Shown: positions 1-12,083, numbered from the stretch's first letter. The stretch: DNA of 64,000 nucleotides from Eleginops maclovinus (GCF_036324505.1 NC_086355.1:24610518-24674517), one strand, 5' to 3'. Numbers and translations are program-made. Notes: a model not told the origin generated them from the sequence alone.

Positions 1-120
1 CTAATCCCACCATCACCTGTCTCCAATACACAATCACCAGGTACCCAAATCACCAAGTGACCAAACCGGCCTTTAAAATGAAAACATAAAACAACTACCT
101 CAATTAAATGAACTACCTTT
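1..120. repeat. Dispersed repeat, copy A (partial)
   Basis: This end of the window is recognisably similar to 49143-49250: both begin with a ctaRtcccaccA-type motif, run through a C/A-rich stretch and end in an A-rich stretch containing aaaacataaaa or aaagcataaaa. The two copies differ by many substitutions and small indels. The family is not recognised, and this copy may continue beyond the window edge. Confidence 0.5.
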
Positions 121-1260
121 AAAATAAACAAAAACAGCAATAAATGAAATGTTTAACTGCTGGTTGCTCAGATTTTAACACATCACAAAAGCATGCTGAT
201 AACTTTTCCTTTTTATCATTAACATTGCCAATCAATCAGCTTAATTGAAGGGACTCAAGGTCCATTTTTTAAAAGAGGTACAACACTCAAATATACATTA
301 AAAAAGGCAGTTATACCAATGTTTCCACAGAGGTGACTGGTATCATAGAGTAAATAAGATCAGTGATGGTCTGAGGGAATCCTAACCTCCCTCAGTCTGA
401 CAGTCTGACAGCCCGGAGAGCTGGTCAAAGTCGACAGATGACTTGTAGCTGAAGGGGGGGGCGGGAGGCTTTCTTGCTCCTCTCCACTTGTTGCTTGAAA
501 ACAACTGATTTGATCTGTCAGCTGTTCCCAGCGTCTACTGAAAAAAGGTTGCTCTTTATGCAGAATATAAAATGAACATTGTCCCTGAAGAGAGTTGAAC
601 CTGCACTAGGGGAGGACAAAGACATCTGTTAGCAGCAAGGACTCCTTCTAGCACATTTTCCTCACTGTGAAGCTGTATTCTGTTACCCTTGTACAGAGGC
701 AAGGTGTTGATTGGTGCTGCACTTTGTGAAGTAAAAACATGACCAATTAACAGTTTGAAATCTAACGCAGTGAAAGGTTTTTTAATCAGTACAACATAAA
801 ACCATAGCTGGCACACTGAGAGGTTTAAATGTGATTCATAACTGCCAAATTAATAAAAGTGAACCAGTTCTCATTCAAAGGTTGTCAATAACTTCAGTTG
901 GAAGATTTAGCTTAGACGTTTGTCTCAAAGCTCTTAAATCCTTTGGCAACACCAACACATTTACACTCCCAAACATTAAATACAGACGGCTGTCCAAGGT
1001 GGTCTTGGCAACTGCTACAGACTACTAGTACAAAAGTACTTTGATAGGTTTATCAAAAGATTGTGGTTTGGGTTCAAATAGGTATGATTGTTAGTTGAAA
1101 TAATTTACGTAACAAAAGTTGGGTAAGATGTTTTAAAAGTGACTTTGGGTCACACAGGACACAAACGGTTTGTTTTTTACATCTTCCTATTCTATATGTG
1201 CAGTATTTCTCACTATTTGTACTGTGGACTAATTCAATAAGGATTTGGAAAGGTGAACAT
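121..1260. other. Unassigned AT-rich stretch
   Basis: I see no recognisable exon, RNA or transposon signature here. The short open frames at 556-816 (minus) and 831-1028 (plus) have ordinary composition and resemble no family I know. Best regarded as unannotated intergenic or intronic DNA. Confidence 0.4.
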
Positions 1261-1261
1261 T

Positions 1262-2200
1262 AGAAGTATCAGAATCAGAATCAGCATCACAATACCTCTA
1301 ATAGTCCCACAGAGGGGAAATTTGCATTATTACAGCAGAACGAGCCAAAGACAGCTTAATGTTTCACCAAGATACAAAAAATATATACAAGAATCACACA
1401 ATTGGCAATGAAGAAATCAAACAACATGATCCTCATAGTGCCCCCAGCCTTATCCAGGTGGGAGAGGGACCTCTACAGCAAGTAGATGACAGCGTCATCC
1501 ACCCCGATGTCAGGCTGGTAGGCAAACTGCAGCGGGTCCATCGATGGTCTCACAAGGGGCCAAATGTGGCCAAGGACCAGCCTCTCCAGGGTCTTCATCA
1601 GCTGCGATGTCAGCGCCACCGGCCGCTAGCTGTTGAAGTCCTTGGGATGTGGGGTCTTTGGCACGGGTACCACACAGGACATCTTCCACTCCCTTGCTTC
1701 AGGTTGAACAGAAACTCCACAATCCCAGACTGCTGGTCTGCGAAGAATCAAGGGCTGGTGTGAAAAATGGCTGTGAGCCGATGGTCGGGGGCTGGGTGGA
1801 GGTGTGAGAGGTGACAGGGCCATTTCCAGGCAGTGGGGACAATAGGGGGTGCAGCAGGGGGGAAAGGGTCAGGGTAGGGGCGCCTGACTGATCAAATCTA
1901 TTGAAGAAAATGTTCAGGTCGTTTGCCCACCTCCTTCCTCCATCCTCTTCCTGTAGCTGTCTTTCCGCTCTCTGATCCACCTCAGTTCCCTGTGTCGACC
2001 TTCAGCTCCTCTCTGTTGCCTGATCGAAAGGCCCTCTTTTTGTCCTTCAGGAGAGTCTTTATCTCAGGGGTAATCCAGGGTTTGTTGTTTGGAAAACACC
2101 GTACAGTCCTGATGGGTACGACGTTTTCCTTTATTAAAATGATTATTCTCATTACATTAGACACCAGTCTGTGATACAACGCCCTGTTATACTGCATTTC
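1262..2200 (-). mobile_element. Non-LTR retrotransposon remnant, antisense
   Basis: Read on the minus strand, 2197-1982 encodes the segment linking endonuclease and reverse transcriptase in fish LINEs (motif NNKPWITPEIKTLLKDKKRA). A frame change follows, then a WANDLNIFFNRFD-type segment (about 1930-1880). Further downstream (about 1600-1480) is RT-like sequence of the type LKTLERLVL and DPLQFAYQPD. The minus-strand 3' end (1262-1320) has the fish-LINE ending with ccctctgtgggacta and a short run of gattct repeats, which on the plus strand reads atcagaatcagaatcagc. The copy is 5'-truncated, internally deleted and frame-shifted, so it cannot be active. The LINE clade is not certain (Rex-Babar or L2/CR1-like). 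Confidence 0.8.
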
Positions 2201-3235
2201 TGTATAATATTAACGTTCGATAGCCGTGGATTTATTTAGGTAGGACCCTACTGAAGGTTAAGGGGTGAAATGCACGGCCGGCTACTAGAAGTACGGTATC
2301 CTTCGTTCCAGCACCACGTCTTATTGTCAGGGCAAGAGTCGGGTCACAATTATTGTTTTTACTTCTTTTATTTAATTGTTTTATGTCCTTCTGTTTGCTG
2401 TCAGTGAAGAAGAGATTCAGGTCTCAGAATACAGAAATCTGTATTTCTTTATCTTTATTTTATTTTAATATGTTATTAATTTCTAACCAAACACTGTTAT
2501 TTAATCAACAATAATTCACAATTATCCTTTTTTTAAATGTTTGTTCATGTCTGACCGAGAGTCAGAGCCTAACGTCTAACGCTTCTTTGCTATTTGTTGT
2601 TTTTTGTTAAACTACAAACGCTTATTTAGTCAACATTTACTCTGAATCCTCCTTGTATTTAAACATCCTTTTTAGCCTGCTTTTTTAGCCTTTAGACTAA
2701 TCGGCAGTAATTGAAGAGTTTTGATGTCAAAATAAAGGGTATCACACGTAGAGGTGCACTGAGAGCTGGTTGGCAAACAAGACTTTCTTTAACCAGTACC
2801 AAATATTTTAGCTTTGTCTTTTTTTTCACAACCTGTTCAGAGAACTGGACTTTCAGTGCTTGGAGGCACCTGAAAGAGGAATACATTTAGAGCATGTAGC
2901 AGTCCCTGGCTGGGTATCCACAGAACAAAGCAGTCTGGACGCCGAGATGAATGTATTCCTCATCGCCTTCGCTGTGGCCCGAGGCTGCTAAACATCTCTG
3001 GGGAAGCAGGAGTTATTGCTTAAGTTTGTTATATGTGTGTTCCTCGTTCATTTGTATGTATAAAGTGTTGTAACAATGTGCCTGAGGAGGAAACCAAAGC
3101 TCATCCCAGTAACACAGTAGCAAGGGGGAGAGGTGTCAGAACAGTAATGAACGGTTGTGTGTTTTCCTCTGGCCACCGCTTCACTGTGGTGAGCTGCAAT
3201 AATAGGAGTCGCACATAATGAGTCGCTGTGAGAAG

Positions 3236-3240
<5 letters not shown>
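2201..3240. other. Unassigned stretch before microsatellite
   Basis: AT-rich DNA with no recognised coding or repeat signature apart from short T runs. The minus-strand open frames overlapping 3048-3462 owe their length to the AC repeat, which reads as Val-Cys periodicity, and are not genes. Confidence 0.4.

Positions 3241-3241
<1 letters not shown>

Positions 3242-3303
<62 letters not shown>
3242..3303. repeat. (AC)n microsatellite, about 31 units
   Basis: Uninterrupted AC dinucleotide run of about 62 bp. Long perfect AC runs are typical of teleost DNA and usually length-polymorphic. It generates spurious Thr-His and Cys-Val open frames on both strands. Confidence 0.98.
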
Positions 3304-3305
<2 letters not shown>

Positions 3306-4680
3306 AAAGCTGTTCAAAATACAGTTTGAAACCAGAGCCTTCCGGCCTCTTATGGTTTCCAGAGCGAGTGTGCGTGTGCTGGACACTTTCAGCCGGACTG
3401 CATTTAGTTATTTGGCCCTGTTTTCCACTCAAGTTTTTTTTACAGGCTTTTAACAGAGTCACTACATATTCTAGCTAGGCATGCTGTGAAGAATTTTCAG
3501 AAGACATGAGACTACTTAGATATACCGTTTGTTTGCGAGTAAGTGGTGCTTAACCCGGAACTCGAGTTTTCTGAAATACTTTCTATAGTAATGAGTACAT
3601 TGTACTCAGGAACCTAATTTCTGCTACTTGTATTGTTTGACACGTTGTCAGATTTCTTTTAAATCTGCAACTCCCTTAAATATGGACTTTCTTAGTTTGA
3701 TAAAGATTAGGGAAATAAATGGCGGTATTGAAAGGAAGACAGTATTGCAGTACTGCTGAATCAATACAGCGCGTATGGATGTTAACATAAGAATCATTTT
3801 GGAAAAATAAAAATTGGTTAGTGTTTGGTACTACAGTATTAGCCATCCTGCTTTAGGTGAAGCAAACAGGATGTACTGGCGCCATGTGGTCATTACGTTT
3901 TTAGTGTGTTTACTTTTTTAAGCTTTGTTTTCCTTTATATTTTTTTTATTCACCTTTTGAAAAGTCATGCTACGCTAACTGCTAGCAGTTGCTGTTTGCT
4001 CCGGTACAATGAAAACAATCAACTGGATCCATGTCTTTGTGTTCTTTTGATGAAAACTGCATCAACCGGTCAATTATCATCTTTTTAGTAGTATTGCTGT
4101 TTTTTGGTTATTTTCGTAGGCCATATCCACAGGGTGGATCGCCTTTTGATTTGATGATATTTGACTTAAATATTTCTAATTAAAAAACTAACAAAATTCC
4201 ATTCAATTATGTGGTATTTTCTTCCAACAATCTTCCTCATATAGGCAACAATAATGTGAAAACATGGGGGAATATTTCTATATCCAATAACCAACTGTGG
4301 TCGAGTTCCTGTCTTTCATACTGCATGTTGTTGATCTGTATCAGAGACAGAGTCATAATCGCCCCACAGTCTCAGGTCAGTGGCTTCTTCTCCGGAAACA
4401 TCGCCCACCGCAATCGACAAATGTCATCTTATTGGCCGATAGATCAATGGCAGTCAACAAGGTGAATATCTGCTGATGAAGATGTTACACCAGTAAATAG
4501 ATGCATCCTTATCCTAAATGTGTCTTGATTCAAGACATTGACACTAGCAAATCCTCATGGCTGATCTTACTTTTGTGTTCAAGTGAAACTTACAGAATAC
4601 ATGAACCAGCACACGGCGTTGGATCTTTGGCTTTTGACTGCTTTGAGCAAAATTGGGTTTCAGGCAGAAGTGCTCTGAGT
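3304..4680. other. Unassigned AT-rich stretch
   Basis: No family-level coding similarity and no inverted-end element seen. Short open frames at 3906-4088, 4211-4465 and 4501-4788 have no recognisable domain. Confidence 0.35.
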
Positions 4681-5145
4681 ATTTACCGAAGTAAAGCAAT
4701 AATGCTAAATAACTCAGATACTTGTAAAAGTATGGCATTCTTGTACTTAAAAAAAGTAAAAAAATTCCAGCATGAAATTATACTTTAAGTACCAAAAGTA
4801 AGTGTACTGGTTAATCAGAAATGCATACCTAAACACTTTCAATAATTTTACTTAAATTATTGATGCAACAATTTTTTAATCGTGTAAATGTATTTGGTGA
4901 AAGTGTGTTTAATTTGGATTACTTTATACACTACTGCTTAGCTTAACCTATAATGTTATGTGAGAATGAATGTGTTCATTTATATTTTGTAACTAAATAT
5001 CTAAAATACATTTAGAGTAAAAAAGTGCAACATTTACCAACAAAATGTAATGAAGTAAAAGTATAAATTAGCATTATGTGTGAAGTATATGTTAAGTAAA
5101 GTACCTCAACTTTTACTCGAGTAAATGTACTTAGTTACAGTACTG
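4680..5145. repeat. Degenerate AGTACT/AAGTA-rich repeat (hAT-like family)
   Basis: This segment is rich in tactttaagtacc, agtaaaagt and gagtaaatgtacttag motifs, matching the body of the repeat at 58441-58560, 60753-63316 and 32012-32700. It looks like an old decayed copy without clear ends. Its boundaries are approximate. Confidence 0.5.
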
Positions 5146-6493
5146 GTTTCAGTTGGCTAAAACTAGCCTCACCTTCAATATGCTGCTTGTTATTGAGGTG
5201 ATACACAGCAGCCTGTATGGGATGTTCACTGAGCTTTAAAGCTCTACATCTCTCTTCTGTAATGTTTTCTTTCTTCCTTTTGAATGTTTTATCTATAAAA
5301 GTGTTGTTTAATCATCTCTTGAGACTAAATCTCTTGAAAACTAGCAAAACAGATAATCTCACGTGTGTTTAATCCACACTAGATAATCGCTCCCCTTCCA
5401 CAAGCTCAAACAAGGGAACACTTCTAAGAAAGCGCTAGTTCACGGTGAAATAGGATTAAATGACGGTAATAATCTGTAGCAGCGAAACCTGACATGTGAT
5501 GCAATTTCCTGGGCCTTTGCTTTATTTTCTAATCTGGTTTAATAGGATGTGAAGCTTCGGTTGTGCTTTAATCTCGGTGAGCAGACCACAATCCTTTAGC
5601 GTGCTCAAAGCCCAACTTGATACGACAGGGTACTCAGCAAATTATTTACTTGGAAAGAGATTATTCTGTGTGTTGAAAGGTGATGTAAGTCGAGCCGAGA
5701 ATTGTTTTCGTGAGTGCTCTGCTCCTGGATGTTTTTGGGGCTGACAGGGACACAACACCGGCGCTTCATTGGTATTCTGCAGCCGCTCTGCCTGTCTTGC
5801 TATACTATAGAATGCATAGACTTTGTGACAAAGTTGATGAAGCATGCATTTTCATCACAGTGCCAAGGCAGGACTCCAACAGTGAAGGATGGAATCATTG
5901 AGCAGCAGTGAAAAAAAGGTCTGACTGAAGATATAAGCACACACATATACAAGTTCTGCATTGTGTAGAGAACACATTGAACATGTGTGTGTCTGCTTTT
6001 ATATCTCTGTATCTGAATATTTATTGTATTTGTTTTACATGTCTTCTCATTCCTACAGAATCTCATGGCGTAAACTGAGTGGGAGGATCGGGCAATGTGA
6101 GGTGCATTTTTCCTCATTACTGCTAAATGATGACTCGTTTTTTTTTTTTACCCTAGAGCGAGCAGTTATACATTGGCTCCTAATTTTACCATAACATGTG
6201 TTTTGCCCATGGTCTACATAATAGGATTCCAAATGGATGGGTTGTAGGTGGGGCTGAGGGAGGGATGAGAAGCAAAGGTAAAGGTTCATGCAGCTGTTTT
6301 TTTTTTTTAAATGGACGGGAGGATGTGACGCCCACCAAGGAAGGTATGATCTTAGGTTGTCTGTTAGTGCTTTTGTCAGGAGGATCACGGAAAACCTACA
6401 GACCTGACTTGGTGTGTTAAGCATTGATTAAGGGAGAATCCATTACATTTTGAAACAGATCAAAATCAATGGAGGAAAACACTGTTTATTGTT
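5146..6493. other. Unassigned stretch
   Basis: No gene or element recognised. It contains short T homopolymers near 6139 and 6298. The open frames at 5800-6117 (minus) and 6053-6424 (minus) have no recognisable domain. Confidence 0.35.
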
Positions 6494-6705
6494 CACTCTG
6501 CACTGAAACGTTGACTTTAATCAAATGTATTGTGTCAAGAAATGTAACATGTATTACGTTAGTTGAAAGCAATAATATTAAGGAATACCTAATATTATTT
6601 TTATTTGAACTTAATGGTAATGCTTTCAACTAATAATGATAATACATTTATGTGAAATCCTTTGACATAAAACATTTATTTGTCAACGTTTCAGTTTTTT
6701 CAGTG
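6494..6705. mobile_element. Inverted-repeat MITE, copy 1 (~0.21 kb)
   Basis: Ends are inverted: cactgaaacgttgacttt on the left against gtcaacgtttcagttttt then cagtg on the right. The interior is also a long imperfect inverted repeat (gttagttgaaagcaataata against tgctttcaactaa). Related copies lie at 27314-27531, 31463-31680 and, truncated, 56778-56918. There is no coding capacity. The parent transposon family is not recognised. Confidence 0.75.
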
Positions 6706-7340
6706 TGGTTAAAGATTCTGGCTGCACAGAGCACTCACCTCTGACGCCAGAGCAACCCTGTGTGCTATGTTCACTTTCAATAGGAGATTAATCAGTTAAT
6801 AGTGTAATAATCTGAAGGCATTATATCAGTTAGTCTTCTAAATTCTGAGGAAAAGTGCCTGAGGGTGTAAATCTGCATGTTAGGGTAAAATTTGTTGACG
6901 CATCTTCATGCAGTGTCAAGTTTAGAGGGTTTATTATGATAGGATGCATCTGTTGTAAGCTCCTCAAGTGACCCTCCAGCACAAAGCTGCTGCGCACCTG
7001 ACTCCTGCAAAGACACAGTGGTGGAGGGCGATACTGTAATGAGGAAGAAGCTGGCTGCTGAGCTCGGCTCAGTAATGGTGGCAAGCTGTGCCCTGTCTCC
7101 CACAACCAATAATTAAACCATCTGATGAAAAGCAAATTATAGTGATTATTCATGGGTAGTTTATGAAGCATTCAGTGGGCTTCGGCAATACTTTCTTTAT
7201 CTCCTCCTGTTTGCTTTCTTCTAATATATCCCCCTGTATGCTACATGTGTGTACACCCTATGAGGGACCTGGACTCACTTTTTTTACAGGTCGACATTTC
7301 AAACCGTTACAGTTTCTTTCACTGCTGACTTTATCAAGTA
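6706..7340. other. Unassigned stretch left of Tc1 element
   Basis: No recognisable gene. The open frame at 6830-7171 (minus) has ordinary composition and no family resemblance I can name. Confidence 0.35.
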
Positions 7341-7342
7341 TA

Positions 7343-8924
7343 CAGTGGGGCAAAAAAGTATTTAGTCAGCCACCAATTGTGCAAGTTCTCCCATTTAAAA
7401 AGATGAGAGAGGCCTGTAATTTTTATCATAGGTATACCTCAACTATGAGAGACAAAATGAGAAAAGAAAATCCAGAAAATCACATTGTAGGATTTTTAAA
7501 GAATTTATTTTCAAATGATTGTGGAAAATAAGTATTTGGTCAATAACAAAAGTTCATCTCAATACTTTGTTATATACCCTTTGTTGGCAATGACAGAGGT
7601 CAAACGTTTTCTGTAAGTCTTCACAAGGTTTTCACACACTGTTGCTGGTATTTTGGCCCATTCCTCCATGCAGATCTCCTCTAAAGCAGTGATGTTTTGG
7701 GGCTGTCGCTGGGCAACACAGACTTTCAACTCCCTCCAAAGATTTTCTATGGGGTTGAGATCTGGAGACTGGCTAGGCCACTCCAGGACCTTGAAATGCT
7801 TCTTACGAAGCCACTCCTTCGTTGCCCTGGCGGTGTGTTTGGGATCATTGTCATGCTGAAAGACCCAGCCCCGCTTCATCTTCAGTGCCCTTGCTGATGG
7901 AAGGAGGTTTTCACTCAAAATCTCACGATACATGGCCCCATTCATTCTTTCCTTTACACGGATCAGTCGTCCTGGTCCCTTTGCAGAAAAACACCCCCAT
8001 GCTTCACAGTAGGTATGGTGTTCTTTGGATGCAACTCTGCATTCTTTCTCCTCCAAACACGACAAGTTGAGTTTTTACCAAAAAGTTCTATTTTGGTTTC
8101 ATCTGACCATATGACATTCTCCCAATCCTCTTCTGGATCATCCAAATGCCCTCTAGCAAACTTCAGACGGGCCTGGACATGTACTGGCTTAAGCAGGGGG
8201 ACACGTCTGGAACTGCAGGATTAAGTCCCTGGCGGCGTAGTGTGTTACTGATGGTAGCCTCTGTTACTTTGGTCCCAGCTCTCTGCAGGTCATTCACTAG
8301 GTCCCCCCGTGTGGTTCTGGGATTTTTGCTCACCGTTCTTGTGATCATTTTGACCCCACGGGGTGAGATCTTGCGTGGAGCCCCAGATCGAGGGAGATTA
8401 GCAGTGGTCTTGTATGTCTTCCATTTTCTAATAATTGCTCCCACAGTTGATTTCTTCACACCAAGCTGCTTACCTATTGCAGATTCAGTTTTCCCAGCCT
8501 GGTGCAGGTCTACAATTTTGTCTCTGGTCTCCTTTGACAGCTATTTGGTCTTGGCCATAGTGGAGTTTGGAGTATGACTGTTTGAGGTTGTGGACAGGTG
8601 TCTTTTATACTGATAACGAGTTCAAAAAGGTGCCATTAATACAGGTAACGAGTGGAGGACAGAGGAGCCTCTTAAAGAAGAAGTTACAGGTCTGTGAGAG
8701 CCAGAAATCTTGCTTGTTTGTAGGTGACCAAATACTTATTTTACAGAGGAATTTACCAATTAATTCATTAAAAATCCTATAATGTGATTTCCTGGATTCT
8801 TTTTTCTCATTGTGTCTCTCATAGTTGAGGTATACCTATGATACAAATTACAGGCCTCTCTCATCTTTTTAAATGGGAGAACTTGCACAATTGGTGGCTG
8901 ACTAAATACTTTTTTGCCCCACTG
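7343..8924 (-). mobile_element. Complete Tc1-type transposon, 1,582 bp
   Basis: Both termini are present as inverted repeats beginning cagtggggcaaaaaagtatt, flanked by TA (7341-7342 and 8925-8926), the target duplication of the Tc1/mariner superfamily. Each inverted arm is about 200 bp and repeats a related motif at its inner edge (aagtatttggtca near 7531 and its complement near 8728). This is the IR/DR arrangement of fish Tc1 elements. The sequence resembles the Passport-type fish group by memory, not by search. The transposase runs on the minus strand and is broken. Confidence 0.93.
7559..8558 (-). pseudogene. Tc1-family transposase, inactivated
   Basis: The frame starts with ATG at 8558 (MAKTK) but hits TAG at codon 6 (8543-8541). 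It then continues through the paired-type helix-turn-helix DNA-binding region ([11 protein letters not shown], then [11 protein letters not shown]). One frame change occurs near 8150-8165 (after MSRPV) and a second near 7985-8010, where residues between VKHGG and GCFSAKGPG are missing. The catalytic residues of a DD34E transposase are still visible: the Asp in WSDETK, the Asp in HDNDPKH, and, 34 residues later, the Glu in PIENLW. It ends at ANKGYITKY. At least one nonsense and two frameshift lesions make the protein nonfunctional, although the ends could still be mobilised in trans. Confidence 0.93.
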
Positions 8925-8926
8925 TA

Positions 8927-9352
8927 TATAGTCGCTAGATAAAACTACTGAAGAAGGATTTCAGAAAAAAAGAAAATGTTCTCTCAAAGTCAACAAGCTT
9001 GATAACCTCCAAACACCAGCAGAGTGCCCCGGCTCTAAGCTGTATAGTCGATAAGAGAAGATGGTTTGCGACCTTCGGTCAAGATGTGAAAAATTAAAAA
9101 ATAACATTCTGATCTCAAGGTCTTTGTCAGGACATAAACCATAAACGTTACTCTAAGCTAGCTTCACTTTACCCTGTGAAAACAGCTGGAGGTTGTATGT
9201 TTTATCTGCAAGAGCTTTGAGTTCAGACCCCAGTGATGTCATCAGGGTTTGGAGACTACATATTTTAACAGAAAGATTGTTTTAGAAAATGGGAGCATGG
9301 AGGTTAAAACGTGTTGGCATTAATGTATCAAGTAGGACAACAGGGTTTAAAG
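8927..9352. other. Unassigned stretch
   Basis: No gene or element recognised between the Tc1 copy and the hAT-like terminus. Confidence 0.35.
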
Positions 9353-9480
9353 CAGTGGTTCTCGAACTGGGGGGCGCGCCCTTTTAGTTGGGCGCGGAGG
9401 TACTGCAGGGGTGGCGCGTGAAGCTTGGGAGGAAGTTGTAATAAATCATTGGTTGCGCTTTGTTATGATAAAAAAAAAAA
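9353..9480 (+). mobile_element. Possible hAT-type terminus, orphan end
   Basis: The sequence cagtggttctcgaactgggg followed by a ggcgcgccc-rich segment and an A14 run looks like one end of a fish hAT element, whose termini commonly begin CAGTGGTTCTCAA. I find no matching inverted end nearby, so this is one end of a truncated copy. The GC-rich 9600-9680 stretch may belong to it. Confidence 0.4.
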
Positions 9481-9799
9481 AAAATGAAATATATTTCTTA
9501 TTTATTAATGCTACATTTAAGTTATCTTGCACATGTTTTACCAAATAGGTTTCTAACTTGCAATGTCATTATTTCCGCTCTCTTCACAAGAGAGACCTCT
9601 CTCTCTCGTGTGTGTGTGGGGGCGGGGCTGCTCGCTCACAGACACGCTGCAGCCCCGTGCACACAGAGATCTGCCGGGGACAGGGAGCACGGAGTGTTCA
9701 AAACGTACACTTTACGAGGCTCGATGTGGACAATGCTCGTTTGACATGAGTATTTTCCCGTAAACAGGAGAAATCTGTCCAAGCAGCTGACCAAAAGGC

Positions 9800-10230
9800 A
9801 TCCTATTCAGAGGGAGAAAGGCACAGCTTTCTGCCATAAATCAAAGCTCTGTTGCCCCAATTACATGTAAGGTGGGAGCATTACTAAAGTCTGATTTAAG
9901 GGTTGATTATATTTCACACATACAATTAATCCTACCAATCTAGGTCGGAACCAGGTTTGGGGGGGCTCGGAAATATTTCCATTACAACTCCCAATTTTTT
10001 CTTAAATCTTTATCGTCTACATGTATGGCAGCCATTACAGTGTGTGTTGAATTCCAACACAGGGAAAAATTGCCAAAAGTTTATAGAATGCAAAAAAGAA
10101 AAAGAAAATCATTGAACTCAAAAGACGTACCTAAAACAAATAAAACAAGACCAACTGATAATGCTGAAGTGGTCTCTTGATTTTTTCCGTTGCTGTATAT
10201 AAAAAATATATATGTATGAAATAGTACTAA
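9800..10230. other. Unassigned stretch
   Basis: AT-rich, no recognised gene. A short motif near 9886 (aaagtctgatttaaggg) is shared with the AGTACT-rich repeat at 32530 and 62830. Confidence 0.3.
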
Positions 10231-10281
10231 GAATATATTGCCATTACTACACTCTACTTGTGTAGTAATGGCAATATATTC
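10231..10281. repeat. Perfect 22-bp inverted repeat with 7-nt loop
   Basis: Arms 10231-10252 and 10260-10281 are exact reverse complements (left arm begins gaatatattgccattactac), with loop tctactt. The flanks are AT-rich and pair only weakly. The LINE-like tail begins about 10 bp downstream. It could be a LINE 3'-UTR stem-loop, a foldback remnant or a small hairpin RNA. Nothing in the sequence decides between these. Confidence 0.9.
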
Positions 10282-10290
10282 ATATATACT

Positions 10291-10324
10291 GTGCATATGA
10301 TAAAGCCTTTGAATCTTGAATCTG
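10291..10324 (+). mobile_element. LINE-like 3' tail
   Basis: The string gataaagcctttgaatcttg followed by another gaatct looks like the short heptamer-type tail seen at the 3' end of fish L2/CR1-like LINEs. No coding part is recognisable upstream. Confidence 0.4.
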
Positions 10325-10559
10325 TAGGAAGTAATTTTTTTAGGAACTGAAATGTAAACGTCTCAGCATCTGTTGCTTTTCACCACTTCTTTCATATTCT
10401 TTCCAAGTACCCTAACTTTTTGGAAGTGTGACACGTCTTCAGCAGAGAACCTCTTTAGAATGAACAGCTAGCTACTGTTGGCAAATGGAATTACCAAAAG
10501 GTGTACTATAGACCTGTGATTGACAGGTGACCTGTGGGTGTACATGTCTCTCTTCCTGC

Positions 10560-10625
10560 ATGCTCAGATGGGCTCCGGACCCCCTGCGCTCTCGGGGGAT
10601 GAGCTCTAAGGAGAATAGATGAATA
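10560..10625 (+). mobile_element. Degenerate LINE 3' end fragment
   Basis: The stretch with gatgggctccggacccc, a CG-rich middle and a final aatagatgaat resembles the common fish LINE 3' end (gggctccagc, then ccctg, then aagcggttaagaaaatgga). It is short and diverged. Confidence 0.4.
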
Positions 10626-11114
10626 TTTCATATGAGCATTGTTGCCGGGGCCTGAATTCTGTTCCCTGAATCTGAAAATATTTTAACTTGAACATTCATT
10701 TTAAGTCTGCAGAGCCTATGTCCTACATAGAACTGTGAGGAAATACATGATATAATTGTTTCTCTCTATAGGGCAACGAACAGAGAACAATGGTGGGTAG
10801 ATGGAAAATTATTAAAGAGGGATACAACATAATTTAGAAAGTCAGTGAAGCATCAAGTAAAAGTTGTAGAAAAAATGAAATCACAGTAGACTTCGCAGGA
10901 TTTTTTTCAATCGACAATGTGTAATGGTGAATGAAAAACATAAAGAATATCTGGGCACTTTGAGTCAAATTCAAGTAAGTCTGTACTGACTCCGGTCATT
11001 GTGGGGTTTCTGTGACTCAGTCTCATAACACAACAGACACACAACTCCCACATCTCACCTACTCATTCACACTCACACTTTGTAACTGGAACTAAAAGTT
11101 AAAGCCTTCTGTCG
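10626..11114. other. Unassigned stretch
   Basis: No gene or repeat recognised. Confidence 0.3.
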
Positions 11115-11137
11115 CCCCCCCCCCCCCCCCCCCCCCC
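11115..11137. repeat. Poly(C) run, 23 nt
   Basis: Uninterrupted run of 23 C followed by accaccaccac-like sequence. The G-rich strand could form a quadruplex. It lies 0.6 kb from a 20-nt G run on the same strand. Confidence 0.97.
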
Positions 11138-11743
11138 ACCACCACAAGGAACTTTGTGATTTGTAGTTGCCATGGTTCCAACTTATTTATTTATATTCTC
11201 TCAAGACGGCTGATCGTAAACCAAAAAAGGCGAGAGGGGAGGTAGGGAGAGGAGCAGCTTGATAAATGATCCTTGGAAAAAAACGGACACCTGATAGGCA
11301 ATTCAAACGGACGAGAGAAGGATATTGGCCAGAAAATAAAAAGGCCTACCTCAGCTCAGATAACACCTCAATCTGTCTTTTAAAGGAGTGAGAAGAATGG
11401 AGCGATAGTTCTATTAAGGAGCACAACCGATTCTTTTCAATATCTTCTCAGAATAAGTGTGCCTTCGTGTCCCCCTTTCTGAATGTCAATTGTATCTGTT
11501 GTCGCTGCTGCTCGGGCCGGCAGTCAATATGGAAACCAGGCAGAGACAGATTGGTGGCCAATAATCCGTTTCCTCCAGGATTTGCTGATTACCAAGTGCA
11601 GCAAATTGAATATACAGAGCAACAGAGGGGCTAATATGTGTCTGCAATGGCTCCAAGCAGGTGGTCGGACAGATAGCAGATAGATGGTTGGTACTATAAT
11701 AATAGCTGCTTTGTGTTCTTCCGGTGGCCACTGTAGCCCATAC

Positions 11744-11763
11744 GGGGGGGGGGGGGGGGGGGG
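11744..11763. repeat. Poly(G) run, 20 nt
   Basis: Uninterrupted run of 20 G. It creates the proline-rich minus-strand frames at 11486-11803, which are artefacts. A second G run of about 8 lies near 11879. Confidence 0.97.
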
Positions 11764-12083
11764 CATCAACTATACATGTATGTCTCCAAAAACCAAGGTA
11801 CACACAGTGTTAAAGCACATTATCTTATTAATCACTACTCATGCATTTAGATGTTCCCCTTTTTTCTAGATAGATGTGGGGGGGGGTTTGTAAATGACAT
11901 GAGATGTCGGATAATCAGCAGATCTTTCTTTCCTTGCTAAATTAACCACCCAGTAGGAAGAGTTAAATAGCCCCGTATTTAAATCAACAGGTTCTAATAT
12001 TTTTCAAATGTACTTATTGGGGATTCTTGACATATATTCCCTTTAAATTACATGCAGGGTTTGAAGAATATGCTAATGTGCTT

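Noticed and set aside
3048..3478. Open frames over the AC repeat
   Set aside because: Cys-Val and Thr-His periodicity comes only from the microsatellite. The same applies to 17832-18163 over the TGCG repeat and 57513-57731 over the CA repeat.
11486..11803. Proline-rich minus-strand open frame
   Set aside because: The Pro run is the G20 tract read in reverse, and the flanking sequence shows no domain.
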